A stretch of 64,000 bases of DNA from positions 186,001 through 250,000 of the forward strand of contig NZ_BAABJQ010000012.1 in NCBI RefSeq assembly GCF_039543385.1. The letters are read 5' to 3'. The notes below the pieces were generated by a model that was not told where the DNA came from, did not search any database, and saw nothing but the letters and a program-made list of their open reading frames with translations. The stretch comes from Rugosimonospora acidiphila (lineage in GTDB: Bacteria > Actinomycetota > Actinomycetes > Mycobacteriales > Micromonosporaceae). This document shows positions 29,672 through 38,484 of the stretch, piece by piece (positions within the stretch are counted from its first letter, which is position 1; every line of letters starts with the position of its first letter). Both the position numbers and the translations under genes were made by a program.

Positions 29672-32365
29672 GTGTCCGAATGGCGCAACCTGACCAGCGT
29701 CGAGGCGGCCGAGCGGGCCCGCCTGCTCGACGTGTCGAGCTACGACATCACCCTCGACCTGACGGACGGCTCCGGCGGCCCGGGCGCGGGTACGTTCCGC
29801 TCGACCACCCGGGTGTCGTTCGGCTGTTCCGAGCCGGGCACGTCGACCTTCATCGAGTTGGCCGCGGCGCGCGTGCGCTCGGCCCGACTGGGCGGCGTGG
29901 GCCTCGACACCTCGGCGTGGTCGGCCAGGGCCGGGCTGGTGCTGCCCCGTCTGGCCGCGGAGAACCGGCTGGTGATCGACGCCGACTTCGCGTACTCCAC
30001 CTCGGGCCAGGGGCTGCATCGCGGCGTCGATCCGGTGGACGGCGAAGTGTATCTCTACACCCAGTTCGAGATCGCGGACGCCCAACGGGTCTTCGCCTGC
30101 TTCGACCAGCCCGACCTCAAGGCCGCATACGCGTGGCACGTGCTCGTCCCAGCACCTTGGACGGTAGTGTCGAACGCACCGGTGGAGCGGGTTGAGCCGG
30201 GTCGCGTGCCGGGTACCAAGACCGTCCACTTCGGAGCATCGGTGCGGATGAGTACGTATGTGACGGCGCTGTGCGCTGGCCCGTACCACGAGGTGAGCGA
30301 GCACCACGACGGGATCCGGCTGGGCCTGTTCATCCGCGACTCGATGCGGCGGCACCTGGACGCCGATGAGCTGTTCCTCATCACCCGGCAGGGCTTCGAC
30401 TTCTTCCACCGCCAGTTCGGCCCGCGCTATCCGCTGCCAAAGTATGACCAAGTGTTCGTGCCGGAGTTCAACGGTGCGGCCATGGAAAATTTCGGCTGCG
30501 TCACGCTCGGCGAGGAGTACTTCATCTTCCGGTCCCGGGTGACCGACTTCGAGCACGAGAAGCGCGCCAACCACATCCTGCACGAGCTGGCGCACATGTG
30601 GTTCGGCAACCTCGTGACGATGCGGTGGTGGGAGGACCTCTGGCTCAAGGAGGCGTTCGCCGACTGGGCGGCGTACTGGTGCAGCGCGTCGAACACCCGC
30701 TTCACCGACGCCTGGACCACGTTCCTGTCCATCCGCAAAAACTGGGGCTACCGGCAGGACCAGCTCTCCTCGACCCACCCCGTCCACTCCCGGATGCCGG
30801 ACGTCGACTCCGTGGAGGCCAACTTCGACGCGATCACCTACGCGAAGGGCGCCTCGGTCATCAAGCAGCTCGTCGCGTACCTGGGCACCGACGCCTTCCT
30901 GACCGGGCTGCGGGCGTACCTGTCGGCGCACTCGGAGGGCAACGCGACCTTCGACGACCTGCTGACCGCCCTGGAACGGGCCAGCGGCACGGGACTGCGC
31001 GAGTTCGCCGCCCAGTGGCTGGAGACCGCACAGGTGAACACGCTGCGCCCGGCCGTGTCCGTCACGGCGGACGGCAGGTACGAGTCGGTCGCCATCGAGC
31101 AGGAGGCGCCGGCGGAGCACCCGACCCTGCGCGCGCACCGGGTCGCGATAGGACTGTACGACGTGGACGGTCGACGGCTGCGCCGTCGCGAGCGCGTGGA
31201 GCTGGTGGTCACCGGGCGGCGCACGGCGGTTCCCGGACTCGTCGGCGTGCCCGCCGCCGATCTGCTGCTGGTCAACGACGACGACCTCACCTACGCCAAG
31301 GTCCGGCTGGACCCGCGCTCCCTGGCCACCGTGCTCGACCGCCTGCCGGGCCTGGAGTCGTCGCTGGCCCGGGCGCTGTGCTGGGCCGCGTGCTGGGACC
31401 TGACCCGCGACGCCGAGTTGCCCGCCCGCGAGTTCGTCCGGCTGGTCTGCACGGCGCTGCCCTCCGAGACGGATATCAACCTCATCACGAGCGCGCTGCG
31501 GCAGGTGCAGGCCGCCATCGACCAGAGCACCCTGCGCCAGGTGCAGACCGTCCTCGACCACTACGCGGACCCGGCCTGGGCACCGATCGGGCGGCGGCGG
31601 ATCGCCGAGGCGGCCCTGGCGGCGCTCACCGTGCCGCCGGCGGGCCGGCCTAGCGAAATGCCGCCGGCGGGCCGGTCCAGCGACATGACGGCGGCGGGCC
31701 GGCCCAGCGAGGTGACGGCGGCGGGGCCGACCGCGCGCCGCGACGGTGGGCGGCGGCTGGCCTGGGCGAGGGCGTTCGTCTGCGCCGCGCGTGCCCCGGC
31801 CGAGTTGGCGGTGCTCCGGGGCTGGCTCGCCGGCGACGGGGTGCCGGACGGCCTGGCCGTCGACACCGAGCTGCGCTGGGCCATCGTGTCGGCGCTGGTC
31901 GCCGAGGGCGCGGCCGGCACCGAGGAGATCGACGCCGAGCTGGCCCGGGACCGCACGGCCAGCGGCGAACGGGCCGCCGCCACCGCCCGGGCGCTGATCC
32001 CCACCCCAGAGTCGAAGGAGCTCACCTGGCGGCGGCTGGTCGGCGAGGACCTGCCGAACTGGCTGCGGCGGGCACTGCTGTGTGGCTTCTACCATCCGTC
32101 GCAGCTCGCGCTGACCCGGCCGTACGTGCCGGCGTACTTCGCCGCTATCGGGCCGTTCTGGAACACCCACGACAACCAGGCCGGGCAGGAGTTCGTCGTG
32201 TCCGGGTACCCGACCATCCACGTTGAACAGTCCGTTGTGGACGCGACGGATGCGTGGCTCGCCGACCCGGGCCGCCCGGGGCCGGTGCGCCGACTGGTCG
32301 GCGACGGGCGCGACAACCAACTGCGGGCAATGGCGGCCCGGGCCAGGGACGCGGCCGGGCGCTAG
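29672..32365 (+). CDS. pepN: Aminopeptidase N (M1 family zinc metallopeptidase)
   Basis: An 897-residue M1 aminopeptidase. It has the exopeptidase motif GAAMENFG (relative of GAMEN), the zinc motif HELAHMWFGNLVTMRWW and the third zinc ligand Glu in WLKEAFADW, an M1 N-terminal beta domain and a C-terminal ERAP1-like helical domain. It removes N-terminal residues from peptides in the cytoplasm. Unusually, the C-terminal domain contains an Ala/Gly/Pro-rich linker at about 655-690 with three GR(P/S)S units. GTG 29672 is the leaderless start; the M1 fold begins a few residues later. The last 4 nt overlap the converging GNAT gene. Confidence 0.93.
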   Translation: MSEWRNLTSVEAAERARLLDVSSYDITLDLTDGSGGPGAGTFRSTTRVSFGCSEPGTSTFIELAAARVRSARLGGVGLDTSAWSARAGLVLPRLAAENRLVIDADFAYSTSGQGLHRGVDPVDGEVYLYTQFEIADAQRVFACFDQPDLKAAYAWHVLVPAPWTVVSNAPVERVEPGRVPGTKTVHFGASVRMSTYVTALCAGPYHEVSEHHDGIRLGLFIRDSMRRHLDADELFLITRQGFDFFHRQFGPRYPLPKYDQVFVPEFNGAAMENFGCVTLGEEYFIFRSRVTDFEHEKRANHILHELAHMWFGNLVTMRWWEDLWLKEAFADWAAYWCSASNTRFTDAWTTFLSIRKNWGYRQDQLSSTHPVHSRMPDVDSVEANFDAITYAKGASVIKQLVAYLGTDAFLTGLRAYLSAHSEGNATFDDLLTALERASGTGLREFAAQWLETAQVNTLRPAVSVTADGRYESVAIEQEAPAEHPTLRAHRVAIGLYDVDGRRLRRRERVELVVTGRRTAVPGLVGVPAADLLLVNDDDLTYAKVRLDPRSLATVLDRLPGLESSLARALCWAACWDLTRDAELPAREFVRLVCTALPSETDINLITSALRQVQAAIDQSTLRQVQTVLDHYADPAWAPIGRRRIAEAALAALTVPPAGRPSEMPPAGRSSDMTAAGRPSEVTAAGPTARRDGGRRLAWARAFVCAARAPAELAVLRGWLAGDGVPDGLAVDTELRWAIVSALVAEGAAGTEEIDAELARDRTASGERAAATARALIPTPESKELTWRRLVGEDLPNWLRRALLCGFYHPSQLALTRPYVPAYFAAIGPFWNTHDNQAGQEFVVSGYPTIHVEQSVVDATDAWLADPGRPGPVRRLVGDGRDNQLRAMAARARDAAGR

Positions 32366-32862
32366 CGGCCGGCCAGGTCGCGCTTGTAATACGTGGCCGA
32401 CCCCTGGTAGCCCAGGGCCCGGTAGAACGGCGCGGCCCGCCGGGTGGCCAGGGCGAGGTACGCGGCGCCGATCGGATCGCGCGCCCACGCCTCGGCGGCG
32501 GCCATCAGTGACCTGCCGGCACCGAGCGCCCGGCTGGCGGGACCAACGACGATCTCCTCCAGCCAGACGACGGGTCCGTCCGAGTGGAACGCCCGGTGCG
32601 CGAACGCCAGGGCGTAGCCGACGATCGCGGGCTCGCCGGGCGCTCCGGTCTCGGGGGGCTCGGCGGTCTCGGCGACGAGGAGTAGCCGGTCGGGCGCGTC
32701 GAGGAGCCCGTCGAAGGTCTCGTTGAATGCCTCCCGGGTCGGCACCCTGGAGGTCGCGAGCGCCCGGGCGAGCGGCCAGACCGCATCCCGGTCGCCGGCC
32801 CGCCCGGGCCGGACGGTGAACGACGGTGGGGGTACGGCCGGCTCGGCAGTGAAGTTCATCAT
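32362..32862 (-). CDS. GNAT-family N-acetyltransferase
   Basis: A 166-residue protein with the GNAT fold. The core strand and helix are VVWLEEIVVGPASRALGAGRSLM, where the acetyl-CoA loop (R/Q-x-x-G-x-G/A) appears as SRALGAGRS, and the final AAPFYRALGYQGSATYYKRDL is the typical last helix and strand. The acceptor is unknown. ATG 32862 directly starts the protein (MMNFTAEPAV). It converges on aminopeptidase N with a 4-nt overlap. Confidence 0.88.
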   Translation of the reverse strand: MMNFTAEPAVPPPSFTVRPGRAGDRDAVWPLARALATSRVPTREAFNETFDGLLDAPDRLLLVAETAEPPETGAPGEPAIVGYALAFAHRAFHSDGPVVWLEEIVVGPASRALGAGRSLMAAAEAWARDPIGAAYLALATRRAAPFYRALGYQGSATYYKRDLAGR

Positions 32863-32979
32863 TGTTCCCTACCAGGCATCACCGAAATTCGCCAATCCGG
32901 CACCCCCGCCCCCGCCCCCGCCCGCCGCCCTCCCCGCCCGCCGTCTGCTGAAGAGGCGACGGGCGAGGGCCACCGCTTG

Positions 32980-34659
32980 TTAGAAGGTGCCGAGGTCCAG
33001 CGTTGTCATCCCGCCCCAGCCGGTGCCGAGTTCGCTGCGCCCGGCCAGGGTGTGGACACCGTTCCCGCCCGCGTTCGGGTACAGCCAGAGCACCCCGGCG
33101 CTGTCCCGGGCCATCAGATCCGGGCGGCCGTCGCCGTTCATGTCGCCCAGCGCTATCGCGTTCATCCCGCCCCAGCCGACGCCCAGCTGCACGTGGCTGG
33201 CGAAGGTCGAGGTGCCGGTGCCGCCCGTACCCGGGTACATCCACAGGTTGCCGGAGGAGTCCCGGGCGATCAGGTCGACCTTGCCGTCGCCGTTCAGGTC
33301 GGCCAGCTTGACCGTGTTCATGCCGCCCCAGCCGACGCCCAGCTTGACGCCCGGGTGGTAGGTCGAGGTGCCGGTGCCGCCCGCGTTCGCGTACTCCCAG
33401 AGGTTTCCGGAGCCGTCGCGGGTGACGATGTCGTCGCGGCCGTCCCCGTTGACGTCGCCCGTCTCGATGAGGTTCATGCCGCCCCAGCCGACGCCGAGCT
33501 TGATTTTCGCGCCGAACGTCGAGGTGCCGGTGCCGCCCGCGTCCGGGTACTCCCAGAGGTTTCCGGAGCCGTCGCGGGTGACGATGTCGTCGCGGCCGTC
33601 CCCGTTGACGTCGCTGGTGTCGATGGGGTTCATGCCGCCCCAGCCGAGGCCGACGGTCGTCGACGGGCTGAGCGTGGAGGCGCCGCGTCCGTGCGCGTTC
33701 GGGTACACCACCAGAGAACTCTGCGGGGTCCGGGCCAGTACGCTCTCGAAGGCCGGATGCGGGGTCACCTGACCCACCCCGGCGAGTGCGGCCAGCCCGG
33801 CGAGCGTGCCGTTGAACACGTCCTTGTCGCCCGGCCAGGGGGAGTCGGCGTACTGCCAGAGGGCGAACTGGTTCCATCCGGCCGGCAGGGTCGGCGGCGA
33901 GGCGCTGTACCCGGCGATGTCCAACGGCAGGTTCGCGGAGGACGCGTCGTTACCGGTACAGGGGTTCCACCAGCCCGTGCTGGTGTAGATCATCGGTGCC
34001 CGGCCGATCTTCGCCTGCACCTCGTTGACCCAGCTCGCGATCCACGACGAGATCTGTGTCGGCGTCAGCCCCCAGCAGTCGGGCAGCCCGATGGCGGCGT
34101 AGGGCCACTCGATGTCCAGCAGGGGCACCAGGGTCTGCCCGTCGTTCGCCCACTGCGCGTTGGCGAGGAAGTAGTCCGCCTGTTCGACCGGGTCGTCGGA
34201 GTCCGGCCGCGCGTAGTCGTACGCGCCGACGTAGAGCCCCTGGTTTTTCGCGGCCTGGTAGTCGGAGGCGAAGTACGGGTTGAGGTAGTCGGAGCCCTCG
34301 GTCGCCTTCACGTAGGCGAACCTCACCCCGGCGGCGGCCTGTCCGGCCCAGTCGATGGTCTGGCCGCCGGAGTGGTCGTTGCTGGACACGTCGATCCCGG
34401 CGACCGTATAGCCGGGCGGTGTGGCGGCCGGACCGGACGCGCGTGCCGCGCCGCCGGCCGACGGTGTCGCACCGGGCGGAGATCCGGCGTGTGCCCAGCC
34501 GCCCCCGCCGACGACCGCCGCGCGGTCGCCGGGGGCCGCACCGGTGGCGGCCGGACCGGTGCCCGAGGGCGCGGCGAGTGCGGGCACGGATGCTGTTTGC
34601 AGGGTCGCGGCCGCGACCAGCGCGACCATCGCGAACTTGGCCAAGAGTCTGGGTGACAT
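32980..34659 (-). CDS. Secreted GH25 lysozyme with C-terminal FG-GAP/VCBS repeats
   Basis: A 559-residue exported muramidase. The signal peptide is at 1-32 (MSPRLLAKFAMVALVAAATL, AxA site at PALAA), followed by a Pro/Ala/Gly-rich linker and a GH25 domain at about 95-290 (GIDVSSND, YVKATEGSDYLNPYF, LLDIEW with the catalytic Asp/Glu, ALWQYAD). The C-terminal about 240 residues contain five to six repeats of about 45 residues, each with VGWGGMN and DxNGDGxxD calcium-binding loops, as in FG-GAP beta-propellers. GH25 enzymes cleave the MurNAc-GlcNAc bond, and the repeats probably bind wall or matrix glycans. ATG 34659 has GAGAGG 5 nt upstream. Confidence 0.9.
   Translation of the reverse strand: MSPRLLAKFAMVALVAAATLQTASVPALAAPSGTGPAATGAAPGDRAAVVGGGGWAHAGSPPGATPSAGGAARASGPAATPPGYTVAGIDVSSNDHSGGQTIDWAGQAAAGVRFAYVKATEGSDYLNPYFASDYQAAKNQGLYVGAYDYARPDSDDPVEQADYFLANAQWANDGQTLVPLLDIEWPYAAIGLPDCWGLTPTQISSWIASWVNEVQAKIGRAPMIYTSTGWWNPCTGNDASSANLPLDIAGYSASPPTLPAGWNQFALWQYADSPWPGDKDVFNGTLAGLAALAGVGQVTPHPAFESVLARTPQSSLVVYPNAHGRGASTLSPSTTVGLGWGGMNPIDTSDVNGDGRDDIVTRDGSGNLWEYPDAGGTGTSTFGAKIKLGVGWGGMNLIETGDVNGDGRDDIVTRDGSGNLWEYANAGGTGTSTYHPGVKLGVGWGGMNTVKLADLNGDGKVDLIARDSSGNLWMYPGTGGTGTSTFASHVQLGVGWGGMNAIALGDMNGDGRPDLMARDSAGVLWLYPNAGGNGVHTLAGRSELGTGWGGMTTLDLGTF
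32990..33680 (-). repeat. Tandem FG-GAP modules (about 135-150 bp period)
   Basis: Six near-copies of the segment encoding GVGWGGMN recur at roughly 140-bp intervals (around 33005, 33165, 33320, 33475 and 33630 on the plus strand). Long stretches, such as the block encoding DVNGDGRDDIVTRDGSGNLW, are nearly identical at DNA level, which suggests recent duplication or gene conversion. Confidence 0.75.
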
Positions 34660-34851
34660 GGGAACCTCTCGGGTCGGTGTCACGCAGCATCCTGCCGGAA
34701 GGCTCTCGGCGGGCGCAGCCCCCTTCGACGCGAGCGGTCGCGCACCCAACCGCCGCGCGACCGAGCCACCGCGCCGTGGGTGTGGTGTGGGTGTGGTTTT
34801 CCGCAGGTCAGGTTGGCGGCGCACCGCATGGTCCGGTACTGGCCGGATCCG

Positions 34852-34864
34852 TAGCGTCACCTGC
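34852..34864 (+). promoter_or_regulatory. Putative -10 of a leaderless DedA mRNA
   Basis: TAGCGT at 34852-34857 followed by 7 nt and GTG at 34865, with the same geometry as the aminopeptidase promoter. No Shine-Dalgarno is visible. Confidence 0.45.
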
Positions 34865-35515
34865 GTGATCGAAATTGCCGGCCTCGTCGCGGACTGGGCC
34901 ACCAACCTGATGGACACCCTGGGCAGCGCGGGCGCGGGCGTCGCGAATGCCATCGACAGCATCGTGCCGGTGCTGCCCAGCGAGGCGATCCTGCCGCTGG
35001 CCGGGTTCGCCGCCAGCCGGGGAGACCTGAACCTGCTCGCCGTCATCGCCTGGACCACGGTCGGTTCGGTCGCCGGGTCCCTGGTCGTCTACTACCTCGG
35101 TGCCGCGCTCGGACACGATCGGGTGCGGGCCCTGGCCGCCAGAGCGCCGCTGGTGCACCTGACCGACGTCGACCGGGCGGAGGCGTGGTTCGCGCGGCAC
35201 GGCGCCAAGACCGTGCTGCTGGGCCGGATGCTGCCGGTCTTCCGGGTGCTGATTTCGGTGCCGGCGGGGGTCGAGCGCATGCCGGTGCGGAGGTTCGTCA
35301 CGTACACGGCGGCGGGCAGTCTCGGGTGGAATACGATTTTTGTCATGGCGGGCTACCTGCTCGGAGCGAACTGGACGGTCGTCGAGACGTACGGCGGGCT
35401 GCTCACCAAGGTCGTTCTGGTGCTGGCGGTGGTGGCCGCGGCCTGGTTCGTGCTGTCCCGGATGCGCCGGCAGCGGCGGTCGGTGCGCCGGCACGCCGTC
35501 TCCCGGCGCCGTTGA
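34865..35515 (+). CDS. DedA-family membrane protein
   Basis: A 216-residue polytopic protein of the DedA/SNARE-associated family. It shows the amphipathic loop IVPVLPSEAILPLAGFAASRG, the transmembrane segment TTVGSVAGSLVVYYLGAALG, the re-entrant motif GRMLPVFRVLISVPAGVERM (family pattern G-R-x-x-P-x-x-R) and a C-terminal helix with a basic tail. DedA proteins flip lipid carriers such as undecaprenyl-phosphate or phosphatidylethanolamine. GTG 34865 directly follows a leaderless promoter. The kinase/regulator pair begins 10 nt after the stop and may be co-transcribed. Confidence 0.88.
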   Translation: MIEIAGLVADWATNLMDTLGSAGAGVANAIDSIVPVLPSEAILPLAGFAASRGDLNLLAVIAWTTVGSVAGSLVVYYLGAALGHDRVRALAARAPLVHLTDVDRAEAWFARHGAKTVLLGRMLPVFRVLISVPAGVERMPVRRFVTYTAAGSLGWNTIFVMAGYLLGANWTVVETYGGLLTKVVLVLAVVAAAWFVLSRMRRQRRSVRRHAVSRRR

Positions 35516-35525
35516 GGTTGCCCGG

Positions 35526-36788
35526 ATGGCAGGCGACCGCTGGCACCGCCCGACGAGTCCGGGCCGCCCGACGCGTGGGGCCCGCCCGACGCGTCGGGGT
35601 CGGCCGCCCGCGGCGCAGCCCGGCACGGCCGCGCCCCCCTGGATGCCGCTGCGCTGGGCGCGGATGGTGGCCGGTCTGCTGCTTGGCTGCCTGTCCGTGC
35701 CGGTCGAGGTCGGGTACCTGGTCGCCGCCGGCCTGTGCGTCGCCGCCCTGTCGGGGTGGCCCGCGGCCCGGCGGACCGCCGTGCGCGGGTCGCGGTCCGG
35801 GCTACGCGGGCTCACCGGGTTCGAGGGCTGGCGGATGGCCACGTTCTTCGGCGAACCGACACCCCGGGAGTACCCGGACCGGCGGGCGCTCGGCTTCCTG
35901 TCCCTGCGCCTGATGACCGGCCTGCTCGGCGGCGCGGTACTGGCGCTGCTCGGATACGGTGCCCGGACGGTCGCGCTGGCGGTCTGGGTCTGGCTGCACG
36001 GCGGGCGGCCGGACGGGATAGCGCCGCGAGGGTGGATCGTCGCCTACCTCGTCGTGGCCTGCGCGGTGCTCGCCTTCCTCGTACTGCAGGGCATCCACGC
36101 GGTCGCGAACCTCGAGCGGCGGCTCGGCCGTTGGCTCGCGGCGCCGAACGAGCGCGAGGCGTTCCGGCGGCGGATCAGTGAGCTGGCCGCCACCCGCGCC
36201 GACGTCGTCGCCGCCATCGACGACGAGCGGCGGCGCATCGAGCGGGACCTGCACGACGGTGTCCAGCAGCGCCTCGTCGCGCTCGGCATGCTGCTCGGCC
36301 GGGCCCGGCGCGCGCAGCAGCCGGAACGGATTGACGCGCTGATCCGCCAGGCGCACGACGAGTCCCAGCGGGCGCTGGAGGAGCTTCGGGAGGTGGCCTG
36401 GCGGGTGTACCCCACCACGCTCGACAACGGCGGCCTGCCCGCGGCGCTGGAGACGGTGGCCGAACGGTCGGCCCTGCCCGTGCGCATCGACCTCGATCTG
36501 CCCGGGGCGCTCGACCGGGCCACCGCGACGGTCATCTACTTCATCGTCTGCGAGTCGGTCACCAACGCCGTCAAGCACTCGGCCGCGCGTCAGGTCACGG
36601 TCCAGGCGACCCGGGCGGCCGGCGTCATCGAGGTCCGCGTCAGCGACGACGGTGTCGGTGGTGCCGACCCGGCCGGTGGCGGGCTGACCGGGTTGGCCCG
36701 GCGGGTGGCCGCCCTCGACGGACGGCTGCGGGTGGACAGCCCGGCCGGCGGACCCACCAGCGTGATCGCGGAGCTGCCGTGCGGGTGA
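35526..36788 (+). CDS. Two-component sensor histidine kinase (HisKA_3 type)
   Basis: A 420-residue membrane kinase: an N-terminal Arg/Pro-rich tail, about four membrane helices (40-200), a coiled linker, the phosphorylated His in ERDLHDGVQQRLVAL (about 240), and a HATPase domain with NAVKHSA and DDGVGG motifs near 340-385. The LiaS/NarX-type layout pairs with NarL-type regulators, and such a gene overlaps its stop by 10 nt. It signals from the membrane; the stimulus is unknown. ATG 35526 is 10 nt after the DedA stop. Confidence 0.9.
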   Translation: MAGDRWHRPTSPGRPTRGARPTRRGRPPAAQPGTAAPPWMPLRWARMVAGLLLGCLSVPVEVGYLVAAGLCVAALSGWPAARRTAVRGSRSGLRGLTGFEGWRMATFFGEPTPREYPDRRALGFLSLRLMTGLLGGAVLALLGYGARTVALAVWVWLHGGRPDGIAPRGWIVAYLVVACAVLAFLVLQGIHAVANLERRLGRWLAAPNEREAFRRRISELAATRADVVAAIDDERRRIERDLHDGVQQRLVALGMLLGRARRAQQPERIDALIRQAHDESQRALEELREVAWRVYPTTLDNGGLPAALETVAERSALPVRIDLDLPGALDRATATVIYFIVCESVTNAVKHSAARQVTVQATRAAGVIEVRVSDDGVGGADPAGGGLTGLARRVAALDGRLRVDSPAGGPTSVIAELPCG

Positions 36789-37423
36789 CCCTGGCCGAGG
36801 ACTCCACGCTGCTGCGAGAGGGGCTGGTGCGGCTGCTGGCGGAGGAGGGCCACGAGGTCGTCGCCGCCGTGGCCGACGGGTCCGCGCTGCTGGCCGCGGT
36901 CGACGCGGACCGCCCGGACGTAGCGGTGATCGACGTCCGGATGCCGCCGACGCACACCGACGAGGGATTGCGCGCCGCGCTGGAGATCAGGCGCCGGTGG
37001 CCCAGCGTCGGGGTGCTCGTGCTGTCGCAGTACGTGGAGCGGCGGTACGCGACGGAGCTGTTGAGCTCCGACCCCACCGGCGTCGGGTACCTGCTGAAGG
37101 ACCGGGTCGCCCAGGTCGGTGAGTTCCTCGACGCGATCAGCAGGGTGGGTGACGGTGGCGCCGCGTTCGACCCCGAGGTGGTACGGCAGCTGATCTCCCG
37201 TACGAGCCACCACGACCCGCTGAACCGGCTCACCGCACGCGAGCGCGAGGTGCTCGCCAGGATGGCGCAGGGGCACACCAACGCCGGCATCGCCGGCCAG
37301 CTGCACGTCTCGCAGAGCGCGGTGGAGAAGCACGTCAACGCGATCTTCGACAAGCTCGACCTGACCCACACGACCGGTTACAGCCGCCGCGTGCTGGCCG
37401 TGCTGCGCTACATCGGCTCGTGA
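36779..37423 (+). CDS. NarL/LuxR-type response regulator
   Basis: A 214-residue regulator with a receiver domain (MRVTLAEDSTLLREGLVRLL, phospho-acceptor Asp in VAVIDVRMPPTH, Lys in YLLKDR) and a C-terminal LuxR HTH (LTAREREVLARMAQGHTNAGIAGQLHVSQSAVEKHVNAIF). It is the partner of the preceding kinase, which it overlaps by 10 nt (GTG start inside the kinase end). Targets cannot be seen; the DedA gene and its promoter at 34852 are plausible. Confidence 0.94.
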   Translation: MRVTLAEDSTLLREGLVRLLAEEGHEVVAAVADGSALLAAVDADRPDVAVIDVRMPPTHTDEGLRAALEIRRRWPSVGVLVLSQYVERRYATELLSSDPTGVGYLLKDRVAQVGEFLDAISRVGDGGAAFDPEVVRQLISRTSHHDPLNRLTAREREVLARMAQGHTNAGIAGQLHVSQSAVEKHVNAIFDKLDLTHTTGYSRRVLAVLRYIGS

Positions 37424-37451
37424 GGCGGGCGACTGGGGCTGTGGCGCGTGG

Positions 37452-38225
37452 CTACCGGGAGAGGAGCCGCTCGAAGCGGACCAGCCGATCCTGCATCGCC
37501 GGATACGGCGTGGCGGTGGGCACCTCGCCGCCGTCGCGTACGCCGCGCGCCACCCCGACCGCCGCGTCGATGGCGGCCCGGTACGGCAATGAGCCGGTGC
37601 TGACCCGTCGGACACCCAATTCCCCCAGCTCGCGCAGGGACAGCGCCGGGATCACGAGCACGTTGACCGGTACGGGAAGCTCCGAGGTGATGGCGCGAAG
37701 GTCGGCCGGATCGGACGCACCGGGTACGAAGACGCCGTCGGCGCCGGCGGCCACGTATGCCCTCGCTCGGTCCAATGTGGACTCGACGTCGGCGTCCTGG
37801 CCGAGCCAGTAGGTGTCGACCCGGGCGTTGACGTAGACATCGGGGTTGGCCCGCTTGATGGCGGTTATCTTCGCCGCGTGCCGAGCGGGGTCGATCAGCT
37901 CGTTCGCCGAGCTGTCCTCGATGTTGATCCCCGCTACCCCGAGCCCGGCGACGAACTGCGCGACCCGCTCCGGTTCGTCGTCGTAGCCGTCCTCGATGTC
38001 GGCCGAGACGTAGGCCGGCAGGACCGAGAGCCGGCGGGCGAGGTCACGGGTGGCGTCCCTGGAGGATCGCCCGCCGTCGGCCCGTCCGGCGCTCGCGGCG
38101 ACGCCGAAGCTCGTGGTGCCGATGGCGGGGAATCCCGCCTCGACGAACGCGAGTGCGGACGCGACGTCCCAGGCGTTCGGCAGCAGCAGGGGGAGGTCCG
38201 CGTCGTGGAGGTCGCGGAAGGTCAT
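37452..38225 (-). CDS. Isocitrate lyase/PEP-mutase superfamily enzyme
   Basis: A 257-residue TIM-barrel protein. The N-terminus FRDLHDADLPLLLPNAWDVASAL, the metal-binding SADIEDGYDDEPE, GINIEDS and YVNARVDTYW segments mark the ICL/PEP-mutase superfamily. The KKCGH motif of true isocitrate lyases is missing, so it belongs to the uncharacterised oxaloacetate-hydrolase/methylisocitrate-lyase-like branch that acts on small oxoacids. ATG 38225 is preferred to GTG 38234, three codons upstream. It is convergent with the response regulator. Confidence 0.87.
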   Translation of the reverse strand: MTFRDLHDADLPLLLPNAWDVASALAFVEAGFPAIGTTSFGVAASAGRADGGRSSRDATRDLARRLSVLPAYVSADIEDGYDDEPERVAQFVAGLGVAGINIEDSSANELIDPARHAAKITAIKRANPDVYVNARVDTYWLGQDADVESTLDRARAYVAAGADGVFVPGASDPADLRAITSELPVPVNVLVIPALSLRELGELGVRRVSTGSLPYRAAIDAAVGVARGVRDGGEVPTATPYPAMQDRLVRFERLLSR

Positions 38226-38484
38226 CGTCGGCACCCCGTTCCGTCCGTTTCGGAAGTGTGGACTCTAGGGTGCCCCGGCCGTGGACGGCGAAGGTGGGCG
38301 GGTCCCCTCGGTCGAAAGACCCCGTCGACCCGTGCTGACGGGGGCCCGACCCCACGAGACCCGGGCCGCACGGAACGAGGCCCAACGGCCGACCGCCTCT
38401 CGCCAGAGCCGGTCGTCGGGCATTCGATCGGAGCTGGCGAATAATCGCGGGACGGTCGAGCGGGCTGGGCCGTACAGTGCGACC

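Noticed and set aside
29069..32488. A 1139-codon frame antisense to aminopeptidase N
   Set aside because: The aminopeptidase has all M1 motifs; the antisense protein is Arg/Gly/His-rich with no recognisable fold.
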